Assembly: GCA_031264145.1 (NCBI GenBank)
Contig: JAISEK010000196.1
Span: forward strand, 1 to 64,000
Length of the DNA: 64,000 nt
Direction of reading: 5' to 3'
From: Deltaproteobacteria bacterium
GTDB taxonomy: Bacteria; Desulfobacterota; Desulfarculia; Adiutricales; Adiutricaceae
Below the pieces are notes generated by a model that was not told the DNA's origin, made no database searches, and saw nothing but the letters and a program-made list of their open reading frames with translations. Positions 1 to 10,522 of this stretch are shown here, piece after piece (the stretch's first letter is position 1; each line of letters starts with the position of its first letter). The position numbers and the translations under genes were made by a program.

Positions 1-23
1 ATATAAAATTATGGAGGACGGAA

Positions 24-1625
24 ATGATTCGACTGCCACTCAAGCTCATCGCCTTTGTATTTTGTTTCCTGGTTGTATCGCCGCAAGTACATGCTTGTCA
101 AGGGCCAAACCTGGAGGACACGCTTTTTTTTGACGCCAATGACCGACCACTTTACGATGACAATCTTGGCCAAAACCCATCAGATGCGAAAGGGTTAGTC
201 GAACTGCCACCTGACGCGGATGTGATTGCGGAAGTTGTATTGACTGGTGCCAATACAGCGCAGTTTATAGAACCGACTGTTGCCAATATCGTGAGGATCG
301 TACGGACATCTGACGCCAGGGTTCGTCAAGGCGAAGAAATTCCTATTAGATTCGTTTTCACAAGCTGCGGCCCCAATCATAGAAACGGCGACAAAGGAAC
401 CATAGCCGCCAGAATAGGGACTGATATCGAAGACCGCCTGGTGTTGTGCTTGTACTCGCGTAGGTTCAGTGATGGTCGTATTAATTCGCCAATTGGTTCT
501 GAATACATAAACGGATGCAATCCCAGTGAAATTGAAGCGGCCAAGCGGATCAAACAGGCGGCGGAAAGCGGGGATGTGAAGGCGCAAATCGCTCTTGGGT
601 CAATGTATGAAAATGGCCGCAACGTCAGTCGGAACAATACGGAGGCGATGAAATGGCTCCATTTGGCGGCCAATAGCGGCGATGCGGAGGCGCTATATGT
701 GCTTGGGGCGAGATATTGGCGTGACGAAAACGTTAAAGAGGCGGTGAAATGGTTCAAGCTCGCCGCGGAAAAAGGGAATGAACGAGCCAAGGCGGCCCTG
801 AAAAGCCAGCAGGAAGCGGAATCCATCGAGAACGCGGCGAAAAAAGGAGAGCCCGAGGCCCAATATAAACTTGGTCAAAAATATGACCGCCAAACAAACT
901 TTATTGAGGCAGCCAAGTGGTACAAACTCGCGGCGGTCCAGGGACATGTGAAGGCGGCCAACCTTCTGGGGAAGATATACGGTAGCGGTGGGGGCGGCGT
1001 CAATATCGATCACGTGGAGGCGATACGATGGTACCGGCTGGCTGCGGAACAAGGAGATGCGGAGGGGCAATCTGGGCTTGGAGGACAATATGAATTTTTA
1101 GACAAATATGACGAGTCGCTGAAATGGTATGAGCTGGCGGCGGATCAGGGGGATACCGAGGCGATGGAACGGATTGGGACTTTGTACAGATATGGGCGCG
1201 GTGTTGGGCAAGACGATGCGGAGGCGGTGAGGTGGTACAGGTTGGCGCTTGAGCAGGGATATACCTATGTCTTAAGCTCACTTGTAGATGTGTATTTGCG
1301 AGGCCGGGTGGATGTGGAAGACAAGACGGAAGCTGAGAAGTGGTTCCGCCTTTCGGCTGAAGAAGGGTATAATGTGGCCCAGCTTAGGCTTGGGCGAATG
1401 TACCAGATGGGGGAAAATGTCGAGCAAAACGATGCCGAGGCGATAAAATGGTATCTATTGGCGGCGGGTCAAAGAAATCATGACGCCAAAGATGCCCTGG
1501 CAGCGCTGGATCGGCAAGGCCGGGGACTTGCGGCGAACTACGCGGAGGTGGAAAAGTTACTGCGGCTGGCTGCGGAAAAAAGGATTTGGCCTGCCAAGAC
1601 GGTCCTTGAATCCCTGCAGAATTAG
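24..1625 (+). CDS. Sel1-repeat (SLR/TPR-like) secreted protein
   Basis: N-terminal signal peptide-like MIRLPLKLIAFVFCFLVVSPQVHA; many ~36-aa repeats of the form A.KWY.LAAEQG.A.AQ..LG..Y. Confidence 0.9.
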   Translation: MIRLPLKLIAFVFCFLVVSPQVHACQGPNLEDTLFFDANDRPLYDDNLGQNPSDAKGLVELPPDADVIAEVVLTGANTAQFIEPTVANIVRIVRTSDARVRQGEEIPIRFVFTSCGPNHRNGDKGTIAARIGTDIEDRLVLCLYSRRFSDGRINSPIGSEYINGCNPSEIEAAKRIKQAAESGDVKAQIALGSMYENGRNVSRNNTEAMKWLHLAANSGDAEALYVLGARYWRDENVKEAVKWFKLAAEKGNERAKAALKSQQEAESIENAAKKGEPEAQYKLGQKYDRQTNFIEAAKWYKLAAVQGHVKAANLLGKIYGSGGGGVNIDHVEAIRWYRLAAEQGDAEGQSGLGGQYEFLDKYDESLKWYELAADQGDTEAMERIGTLYRYGRGVGQDDAEAVRWYRLALEQGYTYVLSSLVDVYLRGRVDVEDKTEAEKWFRLSAEEGYNVAQLRLGRMYQMGENVEQNDAEAIKWYLLAAGQRNHDAKDALAALDRQGRGLAANYAEVEKLLRLAAEKRIWPAKTVLESLQN

Positions 1626-1732
1626 AATTCAGCCGTAAGGTGAAAGGACCTCCTTCAAGCTGCCGAGATAATCGGCCCATGATTGCATCATGGCCTATCG
1701 TTGGGGCATGTGGACGGCATGATGGTAGCCGG

Positions 1733-2005
1733 CTAGCCGGCTATCACTTTGTTCAGCTCTCCATTCACCAGTTGGATTTCAATCCAAGCGGGATTGAAGC
1801 CCTGTTCCCGCAAAAACGTGGAGGCGAAGCTTTTAAAGCCATGCGTGTTGCGGCTAACCAAGACCCCCGGCCCGTAGACCAGGCGGATTAGGGCCCAGCG
1901 CATGGTTTCCGGCCTCAATTGGGCTTGGCCGTCCTTAAAGCCCTGAAAGAGGCAGGGGCCTCCGCCAGTCGGTTCATGCAAGGCTTCCCGGCCTGGGTCA
2001 TTCAT
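1733..2005 (-). pseudogene. C-terminal remnant of a P4-type tyrosine recombinase/integrase
   Basis: NTHGFKSFASTFLREQGFNPAWIEIQLVNGELNKV resembles the integrase C-terminus HGFRSTASTLLNEQGFNPDWIERQLAHGERNKVRAAYN; truncated, HxxR changed to HGFK. Confidence 0.75.
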
Positions 2006-2141
2006 GAATGGTGTCGGTCAAATAGCCACTGACTTTTCGCCAGTTCATCAAATTGTCATAAAAAAAGCCATCATTTCAGCAGGGCGGGAAGGCTCGAAGA
2101 CATTGGGTCGCTCCGGTGTGTGGAGATGGTCCGTCTTACCC

Positions 2142-2639
2142 CTATTTGCCCTTGACTAGCTTGTAGTCCTCAGCGAAACGGCCGGAATAGAGGCTCCAGT
2201 GGCCGTCACGGACAAGGGAGATCAGCTTGGAGCAGTCGGACTCGGCCATGGCCTTTTGGACGGCCTGCCTGGTGGACTCGTTGACCGCCGCCTTCCATTT
2301 GTCGTCCTGGCCGCCCCCAAGCTGTATGGCCTTGACTATCAGGGGCAACGTCGAGCCGTTGGCCTGGGCGTAGCCTTTGAGGATCTGGGGCTGGGAGCAT
2401 TTTTGGCAGATTTCCTGGACCTGTGTGTAGGCGGAGAGGAGCCTGAGGGCGGCTTTCAGTTTGGCCAGGCCGGGGGTGTCGTCCGGGTTGGCCTCAAGGC
2501 TGTAGTCCGGTTCCTTGGGGGGCATGGTGCCATCCTGGGCGGCCGCTGCGGCTGCCAGGCCCACGATGGCGACTAGGGCCAGCAAAAGGATCGCCGGCTT
2601 GATCCGACCTTGGTCCTTCCGGCCATTTGTAGTGGGCAC
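2142..2639 (-). CDS. small secreted protein of unknown function
   Basis: 165 aa with clear N-terminal hydrophobic signal sequence and AAAQD cleavage-like site; coding-like composition. Confidence 0.6.
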   Translation of the reverse strand: MPTTNGRKDQGRIKPAILLLALVAIVGLAAAAAAQDGTMPPKEPDYSLEANPDDTPGLAKLKAALRLLSAYTQVQEICQKCSQPQILKGYAQANGSTLPLIVKAIQLGGGQDDKWKAAVNESTRQAVQKAMAESDCSKLISLVRDGHWSLYSGRFAEDYKLVKGK

Positions 2640-3229
2640 CGCGTCCTCCTTTCGCTTCTAGTGGTAGACCGGCAAGGCCAACTTGCCTTCTTCCTGGGGC
2701 CTGGGCCTTGGCAAGTGGCCCGCAGGGATTGTGAGGTAAGTATAGCATTTTTGGGGAGGATTTGGCAGATATTTTCTGATTGAATTCAGAGTGATGGGCC
2801 AGTAAGATCAAATAGGCCAGCGCTCTCCGGTCGTCTGGCGGTGTCGCCAATGGTAGTGTTGCGGCCTTGGGCAATCGGAAGCCAGATGGGAAATCCGCCG
2901 TATAGGTGATATTTTTCTGATATTGAATTTAAAATTTAATAATTAGCTCAAATTATCAATATTGATAGTGTCTTTGAATTTTTTGTCTGTTCCCGGCCAG
3001 CCCAGGCGACTGGCCGGGCCGCACCGCCGCCGGGCCCTCCCGAGAGGGAGCCTGGCGTTTAATTTTTTTGCGGAAGATCTTTAATATCGGGCCCTGTCGT
3101 GGTATTGTAGCCCGGATAAGCTGGGGCCCCGGCCGGGCGGCTGGCCTGGGCCCATGGTCCCGAATGCGGAAGAGGCTCGAGAGGGAGTCTTGGATAACTT
3201 ATTGCTTTTGTCCCACGTAGGAGGGTTTC

Positions 3230-3757
3230 ATGCGTCAATTTAGAGCGATCTTTGTCATGGCTGCCGTGGCCTTGGCCATCGTCCTTCTCTGTCCCCTGCA
3301 GAGGGCCTGGGCCCAGCAGGGCCAGGTGGGCGTCTTCAATCTGCAGAAGGTCATGGCTGACTCGAAGAAGGGCAAGGACGCGGCCAAGAAGCTGGAAACC
3401 AAGGCCGAGGGCTACAAGAAGACCCTGGAGGCCAAGGCCAAGGACATAGAAAAGAAGATGCAGGATCTTGACAAGGCCCGCGCGACGCTGAGCGATGAGG
3501 CCTTCGAGAAGAGGCGGGGCGATCTGGCCAAGGAGTACAACTCCTACCTCGAGGAGCAGCAGAAGGCCGCCGCCGACATGCAGAAGGCCGAGGCCGACAC
3601 CATGCGCCCCCTTCTGGAGAGGGTCGGGGCCGTCGTGGAGAACCTGGCCAAGGAACGTGGCTTCCAGGTGGTCCTGGAGGCCCGCGAGGGCGGGCTGTTC
3701 TACTTCGTGGACATGGCCGACATCACCGCCGACGTGACCAAGGGTCTGGACAGGTAA
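3230..3757 (+). CDS. skp: OmpH/Skp family periplasmic chaperone
   Basis: Signal peptide, VGVFNLQKVMADSKKGKDAAKKLE start and long charged coiled coil; immediately upstream of lpxD-fabZ-lpxA. Confidence 0.9.
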   Translation: MRQFRAIFVMAAVALAIVLLCPLQRAWAQQGQVGVFNLQKVMADSKKGKDAAKKLETKAEGYKKTLEAKAKDIEKKMQDLDKARATLSDEAFEKRRGDLAKEYNSYLEEQQKAAADMQKAEADTMRPLLERVGAVVENLAKERGFQVVLEAREGGLFYFVDMADITADVTKGLDR

Positions 3758-3867
3758 GCCGCCGAAGGCCCGGTGGATCTGGAGATACGGATGGGAATCC
3801 CGCCGTCGCCCGGGCCGGGCCATCTTGGCCGGCCGGCCCGGACAGAAAGCCGTTTGGGTAGCGTCGC

Positions 3868-5040
3868 ATGATTAGCCTCCCCAGCCCCATAGCCCTCCAG
3901 GACCTGGTCGGGCCGGCCTCGGACAGGCTGGCCAGGGATCTGGCCCTGCTTGGCGGTCCCGGCGGCCAGACCGCCGTCCCCATCGTCGGGGACGGCTCCG
4001 TGGCCATCTCGGGCCTGTCGTCGTCTTCCGAGGCGGCCGCGGGGGCCCTGTGCTTCGCCGTCAGGCGGGAATTCCTCGAGGAGGCCAGGGGACTGGGGGC
4101 GGCGGCGGTCATCGTCGGCCCGGCCCTCCTGGAGGAGGCTGGCCCTGGCTGGGCCGGGCCCGCGCTGGTGGTCTTTTCCGAGCCACGGCTCCTCTTTTCG
4201 GTCATCCTGGGGCTCCAGGGCGAGGCCTTCTCCCCGCCCTGGGCGGCGGCCGAGCCCTTCTTCAAGGACCGGGGCTCCTGCGACATCGGCCAGGGGGTGG
4301 TCTTCGGGCCCTTCTCCTACGTGGGGGCCGGGGTGTCCGTCGGCCAGGGGACCAGGGTGGGGCCGAGGGTTTTTCTGGACGACGGCGTCTCTCTGGGGCG
4401 GGACTGCGTGATCCATCCAGGGGCCGTCCTGCGTTTCGGGGTCAGGGTGGGCGACCGCTGCCAGATCCATTCCAACGCAGTGGTGGGCGAGGACGGCTTC
4501 GGCTACAACCAGGTGCCCTGTCCAGGCCAGGGCCGTCTCGTCCATTACAAGAATCCCCATCTGGGCGGCGTCCGCATAGGCGACGACGTGGAGATAGGGG
4601 CCCTGGCGGCCATCGACCGGGGCCTGGTGGCCGACACCGTGATTGGGCGGGGGACGAAGATTGACAACCTGGTCCAGATTGGCCACAACTGCCAGGTGGG
4701 CCAGGACTGCGTTGTGGTCGCCCAGGTCGGGGCGGCCGGCCACAGCCAGGTGGGCGACCGGGCCTTCCTTCTGGGCCAGAGCGGGCTGAACCACGGGGCC
4801 AGGATCGGCCACGACGCGGTGATCGCCGGGCAAAGCGGCGTCCTGGGCGAGATACCGCCCGGCCGGGACGTCTGGACCGGCACCCCGGCCAGGCCCCAGC
4901 GGGAAGAGTACACCTCCCAGATCCTCGTGAAGAACGATCTGCCCAAGTGGCGGAAATTCCTGAGGCTTTTCATGAAGGGCCGCTCCCTGGACGACATCAG
5001 GGAGGCCCTGGCCGAGGACCGGGAAAAGCCCTCGGGCTGA
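3868..5040 (+). CDS. lpxD: UDP-3-O-(3-hydroxyacyl)glucosamine N-acyltransferase
   Basis: Hexapeptide repeats plus [39 protein letters not shown]. Confidence 0.95.
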   Translation: MISLPSPIALQDLVGPASDRLARDLALLGGPGGQTAVPIVGDGSVAISGLSSSSEAAAGALCFAVRREFLEEARGLGAAAVIVGPALLEEAGPGWAGPALVVFSEPRLLFSVILGLQGEAFSPPWAAAEPFFKDRGSCDIGQGVVFGPFSYVGAGVSVGQGTRVGPRVFLDDGVSLGRDCVIHPGAVLRFGVRVGDRCQIHSNAVVGEDGFGYNQVPCPGQGRLVHYKNPHLGGVRIGDDVEIGALAAIDRGLVADTVIGRGTKIDNLVQIGHNCQVGQDCVVVAQVGAAGHSQVGDRAFLLGQSGLNHGARIGHDAVIAGQSGVLGEIPPGRDVWTGTPARPQREEYTSQILVKNDLPKWRKFLRLFMKGRSLDDIREALAEDREKPSG

Positions 5041-5278
5041 CCCCGGATCCGTCCCCGTTTCCAGGGGGCCCCGGCCGGCCGGGGCCGCGGATCCATCCGC
5101 CTCCAGACCCGCTCCCGCGGCCGTTCCTGGGGCCCCCAATCCTCCCTTGGCCTGACTCCAGGCGGAACATTGACCATCCGGAACGTCCAGCCTGGCGGGC
5201 CTTGGCTGGCGGCCTTCCCCCCATGCGCCACCCCCCAGACGGGCCCGGCCGGGGGCCCGCGAGAGCAGAGGGTTTGAC

Positions 5279-5830
5279 ATGACCGCTAACGAGGCGAAAG
5301 AGGCCTTGGCCACGCTCTACGACATCAATGACATCATGGCCGTCGTCCCCCACCGGCCGCCGTTCCTCCTGGTCGACAGGGTGGTGGCCCTTGAGCCCTG
5401 GAAAAGCCTTTCCGCCTACAAGAACGTGACCATAGGCGAGGACTTCTTCAGGGGGCATTTCCCCGGCACCCCGGTCATGCCCGGGGTCCTGGTCCTGGAG
5501 GCCATGGCCCAGACGGCGATGCTCCTTTTGAACTTCTCATTCCGGGATCATCGGGACCTGGCGCCCCCCGATATCAGCGAAAGGATCGCCGGGAAGGAAA
5601 AGGAAGGCGGCGGGGATGGGGATGGGGATGGGGATGGGGATCTGGGCGTCCGCATCGCCTACTTCGCCAGCTGCGACCGGGTCAAGTTCCGCCGGCCCGT
5701 GGTCCCGGGGGACCGGCTGGACCTGGAGGCCAGCTTCGTCCGCTCGGGCGGCCGCCTCTGGAAGGTGGCCGGCAGGGCCAGGGTCCAGGGCCAGAGGACG
5801 GCCGAGGCCGAGATGACAGCGACTTTCTAG
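5279..5830 (+). CDS. fabZ: 3-hydroxyacyl-ACP dehydratase FabZ with low-complexity (GD)n insertion
   Basis: HRPPFLLVDRV, GHFPGTPVMPGVLVLEAMAQ, YFASCDRVKFRRPVVPGDRL; insertion GGGDGDGDGDGD. Confidence 0.95.
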   Translation: MTANEAKEALATLYDINDIMAVVPHRPPFLLVDRVVALEPWKSLSAYKNVTIGEDFFRGHFPGTPVMPGVLVLEAMAQTAMLLLNFSFRDHRDLAPPDISERIAGKEKEGGGDGDGDGDGDLGVRIAYFASCDRVKFRRPVVPGDRLDLEASFVRSGGRLWKVAGRARVQGQRTAEAEMTATF

Positions 5831-5882
5831 GCCGGCTCCCGGGCCCGCCAAAATACCTTCCCAAGGAGCCAAGCGTCCCTTT

Positions 5883-6659
5883 ATGGCCATCCATCCCACC
5901 GCCATCGTCGACCCCTCGTCGGAGATCGACCCGCAGGCCTCGGTCGGCCCATATTCCCTGATTGGGCCCCGGGTTTCCATCGGGGCCGGAACCGAGATAA
6001 TGGGCCACGTCTTCATCGACAAGGACACCTCCATCGGCCAGGGCTGCCGCGTCTTCCCCTTCGCCTCCCTGGGGGCCGACCCCCAGGACATGAAGTATGC
6101 CGGCGAGAGGTCCAGGCTGGTCATCGGCGACAGGGTCACCGTCAGGGAGTCGACCACCATACATAGGGGAACCAAGGGCGGGGGCGGCCTGACCTCCATC
6201 GGCGACCAGGCCCTCATCATGGCCTCAGTCCACGTGGCCCACGACTGCCGCCTGGGCCCTGGGGTCATCCTTTCCAGCTACGCCGTCCTGGCCGGCCACG
6301 TCGTGGTCGAGGAGAAGGCCATCATCAGCGGCTCCTCGGCCGTCCACCAGTTCGTCCGGCTGGGCCGCCACTCCTTCGTCGGCGGCATGACCGGGGCGGC
6401 GAAGGACGTGCCTCCCTTCATGATAGTGGCCGGGGTCAGGGACCGGGACATCGTGGTCACCCCAAACCTGGTCGGCCTCAGGCGCTGCGGCTTTTCCCCT
6501 GAGGCCATCGAGGCCATCGTGGGGGCCCACAAGATAATCCACAACCACAAGCCCCTGGAGGAGGTCCTGGGCGAGGCCGAGGCCGCCTTCCCCGGCTCGG
6601 ACGAGGTCCGGGTCATGACCGCGTTCTACCGCGACTCCGAGCGCGGGGTCTACCGTTGA
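5883..6659 (+). CDS. lpxA: acyl-ACP--UDP-N-acetylglucosamine O-acyltransferase
   Basis: IHPTAIVDPSSEID, hexapeptide repeats, HVAHDCRLG, GLRRCGFS. Confidence 0.95.
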   Translation: MAIHPTAIVDPSSEIDPQASVGPYSLIGPRVSIGAGTEIMGHVFIDKDTSIGQGCRVFPFASLGADPQDMKYAGERSRLVIGDRVTVRESTTIHRGTKGGGGLTSIGDQALIMASVHVAHDCRLGPGVILSSYAVLAGHVVVEEKAIISGSSAVHQFVRLGRHSFVGGMTGAAKDVPPFMIVAGVRDRDIVVTPNLVGLRRCGFSPEAIEAIVGAHKIIHNHKPLEEVLGEAEAAFPGSDEVRVMTAFYRDSERGVYR

Positions 6660-7531
6660 GCGCTCCGGGGCCAGATGGCGTGACGGTCGGCCTGATCGCA
6701 GGCAACCAGGGCCTGCCGCTGCTGGCCGCCCGGCGCCTCAAGGCCCAGGGCCGCGTCCTTGCGGTCATAGGCCTTGCCGGGGAGACCGATCCCGGCGTCT
6801 ACGGCCTGGCCGACCACTTCCTGGAGGTGGGCCTGGGCCAGATTGGGGCCATGGGCCGCTTCCTGGTAGGGCACGGGGTCGGGCCGCTCTGCATCGTCGG
6901 CGGGGTCAGCCGCCGGAGCGTCGTAGATTCCTACGTCCCGGACGAGGTGGCCATCGGGATCATGGAGTCGCTGGCGGATTTCCAGACAGACACAATCCTG
7001 CGGGCCGTGGCCGGCTACCTGGAGTCACTGGGGCCCAAGGTCGTCTCGGTGGCCTCGCTGGTCCCTGAGCTTCTGGTCAGGGAAGGGCAGCTCGGTGCCC
7101 TGGCCCCCGCTGCGGGGCTCATGGCCGAGCTCAGGCTGGCCTTCTTCCTGGCCAAGGAGCTGGGCCGCCTGGACTGCGGGCAGACGGTGGTGGTCTCTGA
7201 CCGCATCGCCGTGGCCCTGGAGGGCGCTGACGGGACCGACGCCACCATCCGCCGGGGGGCCGCGCTTTGCCGCAAGCCGGTGGCCGTGGCCAAGGCCGTC
7301 AAGCCCGGCCAGGACCTCAGGCTGGATCTGCCGGTCATCGGCCCGGAGACCATTTCCGTCCTGGCCGGGTGCGGGGCGGCGGGCCTGGCCCTGGACGCCT
7401 CCGGCCTCATCATGATCGAGCCTGACAGGTGCCTGGCCATGGCCGACGAGGCCGGCCTGGCCGTGGTCGGCTTCGGGGCGGGGGCGGAGGTCTGGCTCGG
7501 GGAGTTCCGCAAGGGCCTCCCGGATGCCTGA
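6656..7531 (+). CDS. lpxI: UDP-2,3-diacylglucosamine diphosphatase LpxI
   Basis: GLIAGNQGLPLLAARRLKAQGR, DTILRAVAGYLE, PVIGPETI; located between lpxA and lpxB. Confidence 0.85.
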   Translation: MSAPGPDGVTVGLIAGNQGLPLLAARRLKAQGRVLAVIGLAGETDPGVYGLADHFLEVGLGQIGAMGRFLVGHGVGPLCIVGGVSRRSVVDSYVPDEVAIGIMESLADFQTDTILRAVAGYLESLGPKVVSVASLVPELLVREGQLGALAPAAGLMAELRLAFFLAKELGRLDCGQTVVVSDRIAVALEGADGTDATIRRGAALCRKPVAVAKAVKPGQDLRLDLPVIGPETISVLAGCGAAGLALDASGLIMIEPDRCLAMADEAGLAVVGFGAGAEVWLGEFRKGLPDA

Positions 7532-8699
7532 GTCCCTGCGGGTAATGATTAGCGCCGGCGAGCTGTCGGGGGACATGCACGGGGCGGCCCTGGCCAGCGA
7601 GGCCAGGAGGTCCGGGACCGGACTGGAGTTCTTTGGCCTGGGCGGCGACCGGATGGCCGCCGCCGGGGTGGATCTCCGGGCCCACATCAGCGAGACGGCG
7701 GTCATGGGCCTCACCGAGGTCCTGGGGTCCCTGCGGAGGATCCTCTCCGTCAGGCGGCGCCTCGCGTCCCTGGTCTCCTCGGAGCGGCCCCGGGCCCTGG
7801 TGCTCATCGACAGCCCGGACCTGAACCAGGCCCTGGCCAGGGCCGCCTTCCGGGCCGGGGTGCCGGTCATCTACTATATTTGTCCACAGGTCTGGGCCTG
7901 GCGCCGGGGCCGGATTCGGTGGCTCCGGAGGCTGGTGAGCCGCCGGGCGGTCATCTTTCCCTTCGAGAAGGAGTTTCTCGACCGGGAGGGCCTGTCTTCC
8001 GATCTGGTCGGCCACCCCCTGCTGGACGAGCTGCCCCTCCGGCTGTCCCCGGAAGAGGCCAGGAGAGGCCTGGGCCTCCCTCCCTGGTCCAACGTCCTGG
8101 CGGTCCTTCCAGGGAGCCGCAAGGCCGTGGCCAGGCGCCTGGCCGGGCCCATGTTGGGGGCCGTGGACCTTCTCCTGGACTCCTTCCCGGACCTGGTCCC
8201 CGTGATCCCCAGGCCGGACACCCTGCCGGCCGATCTCCTCCTGGATCTTGTCGGGAAGGCCAGCCGGAGGGTCAGGGACAGGATCGTGGTCCGCGAGGGC
8301 CGCTCCCACGAGGTCCTCAGGGCGGCCCGGGCCGCCCTCCTGGCCTCGGGGACGTCGACCGTGGAGGGGGCCGTCCTGGGCACGCCCATGGTCGTGACCT
8401 ACAGGGTCAGCGCCCTCAGCTGGCTCCTGGCCAGGCTTCTGGTCAAGGTCCCCTTCGTCTCGATCGCCAATCTCCTGGCCGGGGCCGAGATCGTCCCGGA
8501 ACTGCTGCAGGACCGCTGCCGGCCGGAGGATCTGGCCAGGGAGGTGGAACCGCTCCTGGCCGGCGGCCCAAGGCGCCAGGCCATGCTCGACGGACTGGCC
8601 GGGGCGGCCAGCCGCCTGGGCGGCCCCGGGGCCTCGGCCCGGGTGCTGGACATAATCATGCAGGAGATTGGAGCCGCCCATGACAGGGACATCGTCTGA
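7524..8699 (+). CDS. lpxB: lipid-A-disaccharide synthase
   Basis: ISAGELSGDMHGA, LIDSPDLN, YYICPQVWAWRRGRI, VLPGSRK. Confidence 0.95.
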   Translation: MPESLRVMISAGELSGDMHGAALASEARRSGTGLEFFGLGGDRMAAAGVDLRAHISETAVMGLTEVLGSLRRILSVRRRLASLVSSERPRALVLIDSPDLNQALARAAFRAGVPVIYYICPQVWAWRRGRIRWLRRLVSRRAVIFPFEKEFLDREGLSSDLVGHPLLDELPLRLSPEEARRGLGLPPWSNVLAVLPGSRKAVARRLAGPMLGAVDLLLDSFPDLVPVIPRPDTLPADLLLDLVGKASRRVRDRIVVREGRSHEVLRAARAALLASGTSTVEGAVLGTPMVVTYRVSALSWLLARLLVKVPFVSIANLLAGAEIVPELLQDRCRPEDLAREVEPLLAGGPRRQAMLDGLAGAASRLGGPGASARVLDIIMQEIGAAHDRDIV

Positions 8700-10521
8700 G
8701 CTGGAACAGAGGCCCCAGGGCCTGGAGGCCGGGCTCTCGCCCAAGGCCCGCCTGTGGGCCCTCATCAGGCCCCACGGCCTCACCATGGTCCTGGCCATGG
8801 TCTCCATGGCCCTGGCCGGCGGCTCGACGGCCGGCATGGCCTATCTCATCAAGCCCCTCCTGGACGACGTCTTCGCCAACAAGGAAAGCGGCCGGCTCAT
8901 GTTCCTGACCCTCCTGACCATGGGCGTCTTCTCGGCCACCGGGGTCTTCACCTTCTTCCAGTCCTTCCTCATGAACAAGGTCGGCTACACCATAGTCAAC
9001 GACCTGAGGGTCAGGCTCTTCTCCCACATCCAGAGGCAGTCCCTGGAGTATTACGACGAGCACCCCTCGGGCGAGCTCATCTCCAGGGTCGTCAACGACG
9101 TGACCCTCATCCAGAGCTCGGTCACCCAGGTCGTGACCGGCCTGGTCATGGACAACTGCAAGGTCCTGGGGCTGGTCATCGTCCTCTTCAGCCATGACTG
9201 GCGCCTGGCCCTGGTGGGACTGTGCCTGATGCCGGCGGCCTGCCTCCCCATCTCCCGCTTTGGCCGGCGGCTCCGGAAACTGGCCACCGTGAGCCAGGAA
9301 ATCATGGGCTCGCTCATCATCGTCCTCACCGAGACCTTCCAGGGGGTCCGGGTGGTCCAGAGCTACAACATGGGCGAGTTCGAGATCGGGCGCTTCTCCG
9401 CCGAGTGCCGCCGCAACGTCGACAACCTCATGCGGGCCGTGACCGTGAGGAGCCTGTCGAGCTCGGTCATGGAGATTTTCGGCGGCGTGTGCCTCTCGGC
9501 CGTCATCTGGTATGGCGGGCACTCGGTCATAAGGGGCCACTCCACCCAGGGCACCTTCTTCAGCTTCATGACGGCCATTCTCCTTCTCTACGAGCCACTC
9601 AAGCGCCTCTCCAGGATCCACAACGAGGTCCAGCAGGGCCTGTCCGCGGCCAGCCGCATCTTCGAGACCCTCGACTCGGTCCCCTCGGTCGTCGGCCGCC
9701 CCGACGGCCTCCGGCCTGGCCGGGCCAAGGGGGCCATCGAGTTCAGGGACGTCTCGTTCTCCTACGCCGGGGGCCGGGAGGCCCTGGCCGACATATGCCT
9801 CTCCATCGCCCCTGGCGAGGTCCTGGCCCTGGTGGGCCACTCAGGGGGCGGCAAGACCAGCCTGGCCAACCTGGTCCCGCGCTTCTACGATCCTTCCAGG
9901 GGGACGGTCCTCATGGACGGCGTCGACATAAGGGAGATGGATCTGGCCGCCCTGCGGGACCAGGTGGCCCTGGTCAGCCAGGAGGTGACCCTCTTTGAGG
10001 CCTCGGTCCGGCACAACATCGCCTACGGCCGGCCAGGGGCCGGCTTTCCAGAGATAGAGGCCGCCGCCAGGGCCGCCCTGGCCGACGGCTTCATATCCGA
10101 GCTGGCCGGCGGCTACGAGGAGAACATAGGCGAGCGGGGCAGCCGGCTCTCAGGCGGCCAGCGGCAGAGGCTGGCCATCGCCAGGGCCATCCTTAAGGAC
10201 GCGCCCATCCTCATCCTGGACGAGGCCACCTCGGCCCTGGACACGGAGTCGGAGAAGTTCGTCCAGGCGGCCCTGGAGAACCTAATGGCCGGCCGGACCA
10301 CCCTGGTCATCGCCCACAGGCTCTCGACCGTGGTGAGGGCCGACCGCATAGTGGTCCTCAAGGAGGGGCGCATCGTGGAGGAAGGCCGCCATGGAGATTT
10401 GATGGGGCTGGGGGGCGAGTACCACCGCCTCTACAGCCTCCAGTTCCTGGACTCGCCGGCCAATGGCGGCCAGGGCCCCCGTGGCCCCTCAGCCGTTGGC
10501 CGGGCAAGCGGGAGGCCCTAA
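8680..10521 (+). CDS. msbA: MsbA-type lipid A ABC transporter (permease-ATPase fusion)
   Basis: TM domain plus Walker A GHSGGGKTSLAN, LSGGQRQRLAIARAILKDAPILILDEATSALD; start taken at ATG 8680, overlapping lpxB. Confidence 0.93.
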   Translation: MTGTSSELEQRPQGLEAGLSPKARLWALIRPHGLTMVLAMVSMALAGGSTAGMAYLIKPLLDDVFANKESGRLMFLTLLTMGVFSATGVFTFFQSFLMNKVGYTIVNDLRVRLFSHIQRQSLEYYDEHPSGELISRVVNDVTLIQSSVTQVVTGLVMDNCKVLGLVIVLFSHDWRLALVGLCLMPAACLPISRFGRRLRKLATVSQEIMGSLIIVLTETFQGVRVVQSYNMGEFEIGRFSAECRRNVDNLMRAVTVRSLSSSVMEIFGGVCLSAVIWYGGHSVIRGHSTQGTFFSFMTAILLLYEPLKRLSRIHNEVQQGLSAASRIFETLDSVPSVVGRPDGLRPGRAKGAIEFRDVSFSYAGGREALADICLSIAPGEVLALVGHSGGGKTSLANLVPRFYDPSRGTVLMDGVDIREMDLAALRDQVALVSQEVTLFEASVRHNIAYGRPGAGFPEIEAAARAALADGFISELAGGYEENIGERGSRLSGGQRQRLAIARAILKDAPILILDEATSALDTESEKFVQAALENLMAGRTTLVIAHRLSTVVRADRIVVLKEGRIVEEGRHGDLMGLGGEYHRLYSLQFLDSPANGGQGPRGPSAVGRASGRP

Positions 10522-10522
10522 G

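Noticed and set aside
3700-5313. 537-aa minus-strand ORF antisense to lpxD
   Set aside because: Shadow ORF; lpxD on plus has strong hexapeptide-repeat evidence.
7410-9840. Long minus-strand ORFs antisense to lpxB and msbA (475 and 394 aa)
   Set aside because: Composition-driven antisense ORFs, no family resemblance.
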